Positions 1-7,942 of a DNA stretch of 64,000 bases are shown here, piece after piece. Position numbers and translations under genes: made by a program. Under the pieces are notes generated by a model. It did not search any database, was not told the origin of the DNA, and was given only the letters and a program-made list of their open reading frames with translations. Numbering within the stretch: position 1 is the first letter of the stretch; every line of letters begins with the position of its first letter. This DNA is from Thiobacillus sp. UBA3361 (GTDB lineage Bacteria > Pseudomonadota > Gammaproteobacteria > Burkholderiales > Thiobacillaceae): NCBI GenBank assembly GCA_002360535.1, contig DEQR01000046.1, positions 71,271 to 135,270 of the forward strand, in the 5' to 3' direction.

Positions 1-1627
1 AGAACTCCGCTTCCGGAAACTGCGCGCACAGCCAGACCCGGCAACCGCGCGCCAGGGCCGCCTCGGCGAACAGGGTATCGCCGCCACAGGCGCCACCGCA
101 GATGGCCAGGTCATCGGCGCCCATGCCCAGTTCGTCCAGCTTGGCGGCGATGGCCTGGGTAGCGACGGCTTCCTTGTCGGCCGGAAAACGGGGCTGGGCA
201 CGTCCGGGCGCGTCGATCATGTGCCCGGAGAACAGGAACACCCGGCGCGGTTGCCAGGGCGGTTGCAGGCGGGCGATCTCGGTGTCCAGCACGGCCAGCG
301 CGCCGGCCACGGCCTCGGGCCTGAAGCCCAGGTCGCGGAGGATCAATAACTGCTGGCGGCTGGAATCAAGGGCGAACCAGTCCTTGTCGGCCTCTGCCAC
401 CGCCTCGCGCCACGCCGACTCCGCCCGCTCGGGGCTGCCGAGCAGCAGTTCCAGTTCCGCCCAGGTGGCACGCGCCCAATAATCGTGGGGCTCGCGCTCC
501 ATGGCCGCCAGGCAGGCCCAGATCACCCCGCCTTCGAGATTGGGCAGGCTGGCGGGATTCTTCAGCTCCCCGCCCAGGTGGCCTTGCAGGTGGCGCAGGG
601 TGCAGGCATTGATGCCGGAATAGAAATGCGCCGGGTCTTGGACGAAGGCATTCATGTAGGACTCGACGGCCTGCAGCAGGGAGGGCGTTTCACCGGCCGC
701 CAGGGCGCGCCTGCGCTCACCGTCGGCATCCGGCTCGCGCCAGCGGGCGATCCATTCCTCCTTTTCGAGGCGGCCGAGCAGGCACCAGGATTCCGGGTCG
801 TGCGGGACCTCCGCAAGGATGGCCCGCATCCACTCGCGGGCGGCATCGTGCCTGCCCAGGCGGCCGAGCAGCAGGCCCTTCTGCTGGCGGGCGTCCAGGT
901 CACCGGCGTCCTGCTCCAGGATGGCTTCGTACTGTTCCAGGGCGAGCCGGTATTGCTTCAGCTTGAGCAGAGCCTTGCCGGCCAGGCGCCGGCCTTCCCG
1001 GCGCAGTGCCCAGGTGGGCGCCTCTTCGGCGAGCAACATGACGTCGCCGGGCAGGTTGCCCTTGCGGGCCACCTCGATGTGCCGCCGCCAGACCTCGTAG
1101 CCGGCGCGGAATTCGTTGTCGCCGGTCAACAGCAGTGATCGCCAGTCCGGCTCCTCCAGACCGTCGAGCAGGCTGAACACCGGGCTGATCTTGCGTCCGT
1201 GCCAGGCCGACAGGGTCGCCCGCGCCATCTCCGACAGTGCGCGGCGGTCGGCCTCCAGCCGCTCCGGGTCGGGGCGGCCGTCCTTCAAGTGATAGCGCAG
1301 CTTGCGGTCGGTGTAGATGTCGAACGGCTGATAGGGCCGCTCGCTCTGCACCAGCAGCACGCCGCGGGCGCGCAGGGCATGGCGCACCCCCAGTTCGTAC
1401 CAGACGTTGGGGTTGTCGATGCTCAGATCCACCACCACCAAGTCGGCCAACAGCAATTCCTGAAACATGTCGGTGCGGATGTCGCCGGCCCGCGGCTCCT
1501 CGTCGGCGCGGAATACCTGGAAACCGGCCGATTCCAGGGTGGGGCGCAGGTAGTCGGCATAGACGGCGTCGAAATCGATGTCCTGTTTGCGGCCGTAGGG
1601 CATGGCGACGAACACATGCAAGGACAT
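1..1627 (-). CDS. TIR/deoxyribosyltransferase-like, TPR and SLOG-like multidomain protein (3' end outside window)
   Basis: The reading frame opens at an ATG preceded by GGGAG and runs off the left edge, giving about 542 residues without a stop. Residues 1-150 look like the nucleoside-deoxyribosyltransferase/TIR-like fold found in proteins labelled TRAFs-binding domain: FVAMPYG at the start, then VVVDLSIDNPNVWYELGVRHA. The middle (about 220-300) is helical and TPR-like. The last visible part has FLFSGHMIDAPGR followed by CGGACGGDTLFAEA, the glycine-rich signature expected of a SLOG (DprA/LOG-like) nucleotide-binding domain. Known families: such architectures occur in predicted nucleotide-signalling or stress systems. 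The function here is not known. A cytosolic location is inferred from the lack of a signal peptide or membrane segment. Confidence 0.75.
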   Translation of the reverse strand, partial: MSLHVFVAMPYGRKQDIDFDAVYADYLRPTLESAGFQVFRADEEPRAGDIRTDMFQELLLADLVVVDLSIDNPNVWYELGVRHALRARGVLLVQSERPYQPFDIYTDRKLRYHLKDGRPDPERLEADRRALSEMARATLSAWHGRKISPVFSLLDGLEEPDWRSLLLTGDNEFRAGYEVWRRHIEVARKGNLPGDVMLLAEEAPTWALRREGRRLAGKALLKLKQYRLALEQYEAILEQDAGDLDARQQKGLLLGRLGRHDAAREWMRAILAEVPHDPESWCLLGRLEKEEWIARWREPDADGERRRALAAGETPSLLQAVESYMNAFVQDPAHFYSGINACTLRHLQGHLGGELKNPASLPNLEGGVIWACLAAMEREPHDYWARATWAELELLLGSPERAESAWREAVAEADKDWFALDSSRQQLLILRDLGFRPEAVAGALAVLDTEIARLQPPWQPRRVFLFSGHMIDAPGRAQPRFPADKEAVATQAIAAKLDELGMGADDLAICGGACGGDTLFAEAALARGCRVWLCAQFPEAEF

Positions 1628-1980
1628 GGAGGCTCCCGTTTTTCTCAGCAGCTTCCATACTAGAACGCCGCCGGCCTCCTGGACATGAAATCGCCGGCCG
1701 CCGGGCGACTGCTGCCCGATTCGGACGCCACCCGAATGCTGACATACGCCCGGACTGTCAGACCCATCTCGGTTGACCGGAGTTGACCCGGACCTGCCCG
1801 ACGTAGGCGGCATCACCAAGGGCAGCAATAGAGGCGTTAGGGGGGCGTGTACTCCCGTTCAACATTGGCATCCGAGAGTGGATGGCCAGCTGAGCCCCCC
1901 AACGGAACACTTCATTCAGGATATCCAACAAAACAACAGGGACCCTGATCGGGTCCCCGCTCCTTGTGATTGTGATGCGA
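1628..1980. other. Gene-free stretch of about 350 bases
   Basis: No convincing gene is seen on either strand. The only clear structure is the hairpin terminator at 1925-1957 for the small gene to its right. The rest lies upstream of the minus-strand gene ending at the window edge and should hold its promoter, but no recognisable promoter boxes or operators were found. Confidence 0.5.
1925..1957 (-). terminator. Rho-independent terminator of the small minus-strand gene
   Basis: The arms GGGACCC (1939-1945) and GGGTCCC (1951-1957) are perfect complements around the loop TGATC. Read on the minus strand the hairpin is followed by a T-rich stretch (TGTTGTTTTGTTGG). It lies about 25 bases after the stop codon of the gene at 1981-2217. 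Confidence 0.8.
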
Positions 1981-2217
1981 TCATCTTTCTTCCTCGGCGG
2001 GCGCCGGGGCTTCCTTGCCTTGCAACTTCACACCCTCGAACTCATACCGCACCTTACCTTCGCGTTCAGCCTTCTGGGTGCCGAAGACCGTACTGGCCAG
2101 GGTGGGTTGTTGAGCATCCGTGGCGCCCTCGATCGCCATGACGGCACCCCCGGTGGCGACAATGGCGAGCAGACCCAGTGGCAGTAAGGCTGCCCATCCA
2201 CCTTGTCTTTTCAACAT
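1981..2217 (-). CDS. Small membrane-anchored or secreted protein of unknown function
   Basis: This is a 78-residue protein. The start at 2217 was chosen over an upstream in-frame start because AGGAGG sits six bases before it. The N-terminus has two basic residues (MLKRQ) and then a hydrophobic stretch of about 25 residues ending in AVMA, so it is a signal peptide or a single membrane anchor. The remainder is short, polar and ends in a Glu-rich tail (PAPAEEER). It is transcribed alone, with its own terminator downstream. I do not recognise the family. Confidence 0.65.
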   Translation of the reverse strand: MLKRQGGWAALLPLGLLAIVATGGAVMAIEGATDAQQPTLASTVFGTQKAEREGKVRYEFEGVKLQGKEAPAPAEEER

Positions 2218-2386
2218 CGCGCACCTCCTTTCGGATCGTTGCACGTTTTACTCTCCCCCTTGTTGTTGTGAGCCTTCGTCGAATTAACATACCTCCCGAT
2301 TCATTAATAGGTCCCGCCATCCCACGGATCGCTAACGGATCGCGAGGTCTTGAGGCAACAGCGGGCAACGGCGGGGGGCGGGCATG

Positions 2387-3607
2387 CTACTCGGAACGGC
2401 GGTCCGGCAACCGCTTGAACAGGGCCAGCGTGGCGGGGCTGGGCAGCACCCCCAGCACCCGGGCGAACATCTCCCGACAGCGTCCATAAAGGCTCTTGGC
2501 CTGGGAAAACTCGCCCCGGTCGATGTGGTTGCGCAGCAGGCGGCGGCAGAGCTCCTCGTCCATGGGGAAGGCCTCCCGCGCCCTTTCGTACAGGCGGGCG
2601 GCCTCGGCCCGGTTGCCGGAATCTTCCAGGGACTGTCCATTGCGTTGGATGGCGCGCAGCAGCCGCGACCGGAAGCGCTCCTGGGCGAGCACCGCCCAGC
2701 CGGCTTCCTCGCCGGGCAGGAATCCGCCCTGGTACATGTCCAACGCCCGTTCCAACAAGGCCAGGCGGCAGGCCGCATCGGCCTCGGCCTCGGCCTCGCC
2801 CAGCAGGCGTTCCCAGGCCAGGATATCCGCCCAACACAGGTGCTCGTTGAGGGATAGCCGGCCGGCGCTCAGCAGCAGCGCATCGGGCATGGTCAGGAGA
2901 TGCCGCAGGCGGCTCAGGCCCATGTCGAAGGCGCCGCGCGCATCCCCATCCTCCGGACGGTCCCAGAGAGCGTGAAGCACGCGGCTCACCGGGACCTGGC
3001 GGCCACCGCAGGACACCAGGTAATGCAGGATCTCCAGCGGCCGTTTCTGGGCCTTGCCGGTGAACTGGACGGCCTGTCCACGCACCACCAGCGCCGGCCG
3101 TCCGAGCACGTGGATGCGCACCGGGTAAGGCCAGCGGGTCCACCTGGGTGAAGGTGCCCGCAGGTGGGCATGGCGGATCAAGCGCTGCGCATAGTCCACC
3201 TCGATGCCGGCCTCCAGGGCCTCGGCACACAAGCGGGCCAGCACGTCCGGGGCCTGGCATAGCACGCAGTCCAGCACCCCTTGGCTCCGACCCAGGTCCA
3301 TCCCCCGGCGAAGCGTCTCGATGCCCTGCTCGCGCCGTCCGCCCCGCAGCTCCGCATAGGCGCGCAGCAGCATGGCCTGGAGTTGTGTCCCCACATCGTG
3401 CGTCCCTACGTCGGCGGCGATCGGTGGGGATATTTGCAGGCCCCTGATCGCCGCCGCGGCCGCCTCATGGCGACCCTCCCGCACCAGGGCCAAGGCGCCG
3501 GCCAAGGGCTCATTCAGGGCGCGGCAAGCCTTACTCTTTACTTCCTGGGATTCCGTCCCCACGCCGATTTCGATGAGCGGAACCAGCATGTTTTTCCACG
3601 AGGTCAT
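2387..3607 (-). CDS. BTAD-domain transcriptional regulator (SARP/MalT-like C-terminal half)
   Basis: This is a 406-residue protein. Residues about 40-150 are helical and repeat-like. About 165-250 form a winged-helix region of the SARP/OmpR type (RPLEILHYLVSCGG, then VSRVLHALWDRPED and AFDMGLSRLRHLL). About 255-400 match a bacterial transcriptional activation domain made of TPR-like helices (LLERALDMYQGGFLPGEE, MDEELCRRLLRNHIDRGEF). The large NTPase found in full-length MalT/LuxR-type relatives is absent, so this is either a short family member or a remnant. The start is preceded by AAGGGG. It reads away from the msr gene. No target or ligand can be inferred. Confidence 0.75.
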   Translation of the reverse strand: MTSWKNMLVPLIEIGVGTESQEVKSKACRALNEPLAGALALVREGRHEAAAAAIRGLQISPPIAADVGTHDVGTQLQAMLLRAYAELRGGRREQGIETLRRGMDLGRSQGVLDCVLCQAPDVLARLCAEALEAGIEVDYAQRLIRHAHLRAPSPRWTRWPYPVRIHVLGRPALVVRGQAVQFTGKAQKRPLEILHYLVSCGGRQVPVSRVLHALWDRPEDGDARGAFDMGLSRLRHLLTMPDALLLSAGRLSLNEHLCWADILAWERLLGEAEAEADAACRLALLERALDMYQGGFLPGEEAGWAVLAQERFRSRLLRAIQRNGQSLEDSGNRAEAARLYERAREAFPMDEELCRRLLRNHIDRGEFSQAKSLYGRCREMFARVLGVLPSPATLALFKRLPDRRSE

Positions 3608-3917
3608 ATGTGCCCCTTGCCTTGCACATGCTCCTCATCCGTCTGCCTTATGGATTTCCCCGCTCGGAGATAACCGCGGGGTGGTTTTTCTTGTTTTAAG
3701 GATAGACGTACCCGCACGGCCCGTGACCTGAGAAACCATCGGCCTGAAGGCCGCGCGCCCGGCAGTCGGCAAGCCTGTCCCCTACCCCGTCCAACTATAA
3801 CAAAAGCATAACAATTGCCGCCCTGTCACTCAGGGCGGGGAATTTGCATGGAAAACTGCCGGTCCATTGCGTGACGACTGGCGAAACATTCATCCGGCCC
3901 CCTTAGCGAGCAAATCC
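3608..3917. other. Divergent intergenic region of about 310 bases
   Basis: This lies between the BTAD regulator (minus strand) and the msr fusion gene (plus strand) and should hold both promoters. It contains a terminator-like hairpin on the plus strand at 3658-3697, and an AT-rich patch near 3795-3815 (ACTATAACAAAAGCATAACAA) that may be part of the msr promoter. No further gene is visible. Confidence 0.45.
3658..3697 (+). terminator. Terminator-like hairpin with no plus-strand gene upstream
   Basis: CCCCGC (3658-3663) pairs with GCGGGG (3676-3681) around a 12-base loop. It is followed by TGG and then TTTTTCTTGTTTT. There is no plus-strand gene before it, so it may end a small RNA or act as an attenuator, or be fortuitous. 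On the minus strand it lies in the leader of the BTAD regulator. Confidence 0.4.
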
Positions 3918-5270
3918 ATGATCAACATCCGCATGCTGCAATCCCTCCTTCTCACCCTCGGCCTGGGCCTGCTGCTCACCGCCTGCGCACGGGACGGCAC
4001 CTCCGGTGCTGGCGCCTCCGGCCAGGCCCTGGCCGACCCCAACACCCAGTTGGATTCCATCGTCCTCGGCATGGGCTGTTTCTGGGGCGCTGAAAAGCGC
4101 ATGTCGGAACTGCCCGGCGTGGTGGATGTGGAAAGCGGCTACGCCAACGGCGAGATCGCCGGCAGCTACGACGCCGTGCTGGCCCAGGAGCGCGCCCTGA
4201 GCTTCGGCATGAGCCGCAAGCGCAACCACGCCGAAGTGGTGAAAGTGACCTACGACCCCGCCCAGACCAGCCTGGAGGCCGTACTGGCCAAGTTCTGGGA
4301 AAGCCACGACCCTACGCAGGGCAACCGCCAGGGCAACGACGTCGGCAGCAACTACCGCAGCGCCGTCTATACCCACAGCGACGCGCAGCGTGAAATCGCC
4401 CTCAAGACCCGCGCCGCCTACCAGGAAGCGCTGAAGCAGGCCGGGCGCGGCGCCATCACCACCGAGATCGCCCCGCTGGCGGCCTACCATCCCGCCGAGG
4501 AGTACCACCAGGACTACCTGAAGAAAAACCCCAGCGGCTACTGCGGCCTGGGCGGCACGGGGGTGAAATATCCCGGCGCGAATCCCGCCTCCGCGGCCCT
4601 GTCCGCGCCCGGCGGCAAGACCTGGCCGCGGTTGGACGCCAAGGCCTTGCATCCGGCTCGGCAACTGGTGGTGTTTGAAGCCGAAGACTGCGCCTTCTGC
4701 AAGCAGTTCAAGTCCGAGGTGCTGGACCACTGGAAATCTCCGGTGCCCATCGCGCGCACCCTCAACCCCAACCCGCCCGAGGGATGGAAACTGGAAAAGG
4801 CCCTGTTCGCCACACCGACCATCGTCCTGTTCGAGCATGGCAAGGAAGTCTCCCGCTACACCGGTTACAACGGCGACCAGGCCCGGTTCTGGAAATGGCT
4901 GGGCTTCCGCCTGCTCACCCCCGAGCAGCGGCAGATCGCCTTCGAGCAGGGCACCGAGCGCGCCTTCACCGGCTCGCACCTGGACGAAAAGCGCCCGGGC
5001 TGGTTCGTCGATCCCATCACCGGTGCCCACCTGTTTCGCAGCGACACCAAGTTCGACAGCGGCACCGGCTGGCCCAGCTTCTTCAACCCGGCGGAAGGCG
5101 CCATCACCCTGCATGAGGACGTCAGCCACGGCATGCGCCGGGTGGAGGTGCGGAGCGGCAGCTCCGGCATCCACCTCGGCCACGTCTTCGACGATGGCCC
5201 GCCGCCCACCGGCAAGCGGTACTGCATCAACGGCAATGTGCTGAAGTTCGTACCGGACGAGGGACAGTAG
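3918..5270 (+). CDS. msrAB: Lipoprotein MsrA-thioredoxin-MsrB fusion, peptide methionine sulfoxide reductase
   Basis: This 450-residue protein reduces both S and R methionine sulfoxide in proteins. The ATG at 3918 was preferred to an upstream TTG because it gives a lipoprotein signal with lipobox LLTAC (Cys23), so the enzyme should sit in the cell envelope. MsrA occupies about 45-220 with the GCFWGAE catalytic site (Cys54) and a likely resolving Cys209. A thioredoxin-like domain follows at about 240-330 with CAFC (Cys258/Cys261). MsrB occupies about 335-450 with the catalytic RYCIN (Cys436). The CXXC zinc pairs common in MsrB are not present (DPITGAHLF replaces the first). The domain order differs from the Neisseria PilB arrangement, which is thioredoxin-MsrA-MsrB. 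Confidence 0.93.
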   Translation: MINIRMLQSLLLTLGLGLLLTACARDGTSGAGASGQALADPNTQLDSIVLGMGCFWGAEKRMSELPGVVDVESGYANGEIAGSYDAVLAQERALSFGMSRKRNHAEVVKVTYDPAQTSLEAVLAKFWESHDPTQGNRQGNDVGSNYRSAVYTHSDAQREIALKTRAAYQEALKQAGRGAITTEIAPLAAYHPAEEYHQDYLKKNPSGYCGLGGTGVKYPGANPASAALSAPGGKTWPRLDAKALHPARQLVVFEAEDCAFCKQFKSEVLDHWKSPVPIARTLNPNPPEGWKLEKALFATPTIVLFEHGKEVSRYTGYNGDQARFWKWLGFRLLTPEQRQIAFEQGTERAFTGSHLDEKRPGWFVDPITGAHLFRSDTKFDSGTGWPSFFNPAEGAITLHEDVSHGMRRVEVRSGSSGIHLGHVFDDGPPPTGKRYCINGNVLKFVPDEGQ

Positions 5271-5452
5271 GCAGGGCCCCGACTATCGAAGGAACCCGGA
5301 GACGCTGAGATTCGGAACGGGAGCGGCCTTCAGCCCGCGCCGGCGGGCGGGATCACGCCACCGAGGATTGGGCGGGCAGCAGCTACCCGAGGCCCGCTGA
5401 TGCGGATTGTTGGCTTGCTCCGGCCGCCCGGAAAGGGGCGGAATTGTGTCCG

Positions 5453-6244
5453 CTAAGGCCGTGCCGCTTTGCCGGCGAAGGACTGCACGAAGGTCACCTG
5501 AAAATACCCGCCCAGGATCGTTTCGCGGCGCACCCCCCAACGCTGCGTGTCCAACTCCACGGTGGGGTCCCAGGTCCACATCTCACGGGCGTAGGGTTCG
5601 AACACGGTAAAGATGAAACGCGCCCAGAAGCGGCCCAGACGGGTCTCCGGACGGTGGAATTCACCGTACATGAGGGTGCCGCCCGGCTTCAGCACCCGCA
5701 GGCATTCGTAGAACACCTGGTGCTTCTTGGCCGGCGGCAGTTCGTGGAACAGAAAGAAGCTGACCACGTAGTCGAAGCTGTGGTCCGGCAGGGGCATGGC
5801 CACCGCGTCGCCCTGGAAAAAGGCGCAACCGTCCGCAGGCATGATGTGGGCCAGCTTGCGGCTGGCGTTTTGCACCTCGTGGTGCACCAAGTCGAAGATG
5901 AACACCTCCCCCAGGCGATGGCAGCAGCGGGCCAGCTTGCGGGTGAAGTCGCCGAAGGCGCAGGACACCTGCAATACCTTCTTGCCCTTGCAGACGTCGC
6001 AGGCCGGGCCCAGCACCCGCTTGACCAGGCGGCGGTACTGGAACAGCAGGACGATGTCGGAGACGAACTGCCGGTCCACCAGCCAGATCAGGAAAGGGTG
6101 GCGGTACAGCCAATAAACATGCTGGTCGCGCGCGTGCCCCAGGCCGAATCGCCGGGAGACATACATGGACAGGCGCGTGGTGAGGAAGAAAAAGCCGGCG
6201 ATGCCCAGCGCCAGGGCCAATATGACCGTGAGGGTGAGTTGCAT
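5453..6244 (-). CDS. RquA-like class I SAM-dependent methyltransferase-fold protein, membrane-anchored
   Basis: This is a 263-residue protein. Residues 5-23 form one hydrophobic segment. The catalytic-fold part starts near 85 with VLQVSCAFGDFTRKLA in place of the usual glycine-rich motif I, and continues with DHSFDYVVSFFLFHELP and VLKPGGTLMYGEFHRPE. The DFT variant of motif I and the preceding YWLYRHPFLIWLVDRQ resemble RquA, the rhodoquinone biosynthesis enzyme, which is a diverged methyltransferase. That assignment rests on motif memory only. Alternatives are a quinone- or lipid-modifying methyltransferase. It is the last gene of the minus-strand unit starting at 10153, about 80 bases after the dioxygenase gene. 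Confidence 0.7.
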   Translation of the reverse strand: MQLTLTVILALALGIAGFFFLTTRLSMYVSRRFGLGHARDQHVYWLYRHPFLIWLVDRQFVSDIVLLFQYRRLVKRVLGPACDVCKGKKVLQVSCAFGDFTRKLARCCHRLGEVFIFDLVHHEVQNASRKLAHIMPADGCAFFQGDAVAMPLPDHSFDYVVSFFLFHELPPAKKHQVFYECLRVLKPGGTLMYGEFHRPETRLGRFWARFIFTVFEPYAREMWTWDPTVELDTQRWGVRRETILGGYFQVTFVQSFAGKAARP

Positions 6245-6326
6245 GTTGGCCGTCCGAGCGGCGATACGTTTGGTTTTATCGTCCCAGGCGCCCGCGCCTG
6301 GGTAATCCGACCCGGATTATCGCAGG

Positions 6327-7259
6327 CTATCGGCCGCGCAGGTTGCGCAAATGATCGTGATAGCGGGCGCGGTACAGCAGACGCCGGTGGTCCGGCCGAT
6401 CGCTGAAACCGGCGCGGGTGTGCAGGACATTCTCGCAGATCAGCCCCATGCCGGGTTGCAGCTTGAGGGTATGGGCGCCGAAGGGATGGCTGGCCAAGAG
6501 GTCTTCGAGCGCCCGCAGAGCGGCCTGGGTGGCCGCGTCCGCTTTCCAGCGGATGCTCTTGGTGCGGGCGGTGTAGCGCAGGTGCAGGCGGCCATCGTCC
6601 ACCAGCAGGGCGGGGCCGGTCTCGTCGGGGCGTGCCTGGCCGGACTCATCGACCCGCGCGGGGATGGTCATGGCGTCCTCGGCCATCAGGGCGCGGATGT
6701 GATCGGGGTTGGCATCGCGCAGGGCGATGTAGGCCAGCTCGTGGTCGTAGAGGTCATTCTCGCCGCCCGCGTCCGCCTGACGCACGCAATGCAGGGTCAT
6801 GGCAAAGATGCGCCGCTCGGGCGGGTTGTAGTAGCCGTCGGTATGCCAACGGATGCGGTGGTGGGTGTAGGGGATGTAGTCGCCGCGCCTGCCGGGATCG
6901 ACACCCGGCGTCCGCTCGGCCGGGTCGCTGACGTCATCGTCCTTGGGGGTGAGGCTGGAGATGCCATCCTCGTCCGCCAGCCAATTGGCATCCAGGTGTT
7001 CCAAGCCGAACTGGGCGGCGATGGCGCGCGGGCCGGCCTTGTCCTCCGCCTCACCCGTGTCCAGGGCATAGATAGCCATATTGGTCTTGGTGATCAAACG
7101 CCAGATGGCGTCGTATTCGGCGTCGGTCAGCCGGGCCGGGTCGCGCACCGGGACGATCAGGTCCTCGCCACGCACGGGATAGTCGGCCAGCTTGGCGGCA
7201 CGCCAAGCCTGGTAAGCGGACTCGTTATCCGGATGGAAGTGGCTGTCGATGGGGATCAC
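6327..7259 (-). CDS. TauD/TfdA-family Fe(II)/2-oxoglutarate-dependent dioxygenase
   Basis: This is a 310-residue protein. The expected iron ligands are visible: WHTDG supplies His139 and Asp141, and the distal ligand is probably His280 in ENVLHTRAGF. The arginines of RRLLYRARY near 292-299 fit the 2-oxoglutarate-binding region. The start is a GTG that overlaps the stop of the preceding gene as GTGA, so the two are translationally coupled. Members of this family release sulfite from sulfonates or hydroxylate other small molecules. The substrate here is unknown. The setting next to sulfur genes makes an organosulfur substrate possible but unproven. Confidence 0.85.
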   Translation of the reverse strand: MIPIDSHFHPDNESAYQAWRAAKLADYPVRGEDLIVPVRDPARLTDAEYDAIWRLITKTNMAIYALDTGEAEDKAGPRAIAAQFGLEHLDANWLADEDGISSLTPKDDDVSDPAERTPGVDPGRRGDYIPYTHHRIRWHTDGYYNPPERRIFAMTLHCVRQADAGGENDLYDHELAYIALRDANPDHIRALMAEDAMTIPARVDESGQARPDETGPALLVDDGRLHLRYTARTKSIRWKADAATQAALRALEDLLASHPFGAHTLKLQPGMGLICENVLHTRAGFSDRPDHRRLLYRARYHDHLRNLRGR

Positions 7260-7846
7260 GATTCCGCTGCCCTCTCGGGATAGAAGCCGTCCACGTTCTT
7301 CTTCAGTGTGCCCATCATCTCGGGCACCTCGATGTCCATGAGCTGGTCCTGTATCCAGCTCTGGTCGGTGCTTTCCATCACCTCGCGGATCATCAGGCTG
7401 AGGAAGCGCAGGGCCGGGAAACTGGCCTTGTCGGCGGGGAATTCGAACTCCGAGTAATCCGCCATGCGCCGGTTCATCAGGTCGATGAAGCCCGCCTGAT
7501 AGTCGTAGTCCGGATCCTTGGCGCCACCGGTGAAGTCGAGGATGTTGTCCTCCATGATCTCGGCCACGCGCAGGCCGGTGGCGCTGACGATCTCCGCGCG
7601 GCGCACCTCGTCCACCCGCCCGAACACCAGCCGGTCCACGTAGTGCACCAAGAAGCAGGCCAGTTCGGCAATGATCCTGAAACCGCGTTGCGGGGTGACG
7701 ATGTCGTAGTCGGCCTTGGACAGGTTATCGACGGCCTTGTCGCACAGGCGCCAGATGGTGGCGGTCAGCACGCTGGCCAATTCGCTCGCCGGCCGCTCGT
7801 CTTCCTTCTTGAACCAGACGGTGCGCACGCGCACGGGTTTAACCAT
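7256..7846 (-). CDS. Conserved-looking helical protein of unknown function
   Basis: This is a 196-residue soluble protein with no signal peptide. The ATG has a good ribosome site (AAGGAAG). It is rich in helices, with a central acidic segment (DFTGGAKDPDYDY) and repeated Met/Arg/Asp-rich stretches. I see no catalytic motif or cysteine pair. It overlaps the dioxygenase start by four bases, so the two products may work together. A role in the sulfur locus is inferred only from position. Confidence 0.7.
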   Translation of the reverse strand: MVKPVRVRTVWFKKEDERPASELASVLTATIWRLCDKAVDNLSKADYDIVTPQRGFRIIAELACFLVHYVDRLVFGRVDEVRRAEIVSATGLRVAEIMEDNILDFTGGAKDPDYDYQAGFIDLMNRRMADYSEFEFPADKASFPALRFLSLMIREVMESTDQSWIQDQLMDIEVPEMMGTLKKNVDGFYPERAAES

Positions 7847-7886
7847 GTTGCTTCCTTGTCCCGTCGCTTCAGCGACGCCTGACGCT

Positions 7887-7912
7887 CCCCTCTCCCGCAG
7901 GCGGGAGAGGGG
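7887..7912. repeat. GC-rich hairpin repeat, CCCCTCTCCCGC family
   Basis: Perfect 12-base arms CCCCTCTCCCGC and GCGGGAGAGGGG surround the loop AG, and GTTGGGGGTGAGGG follows. It lies between the sulfurtransferase and the unknown 196-residue gene. The same arm-and-loop design with one changed base per arm recurs at 32405-32430, inside a coding sequence, so this is a dispersed element. Confidence 0.8.
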
Positions 7913-7942
7913 TTGGGGGTGAGGGAACGGGCAGCATGCCCG

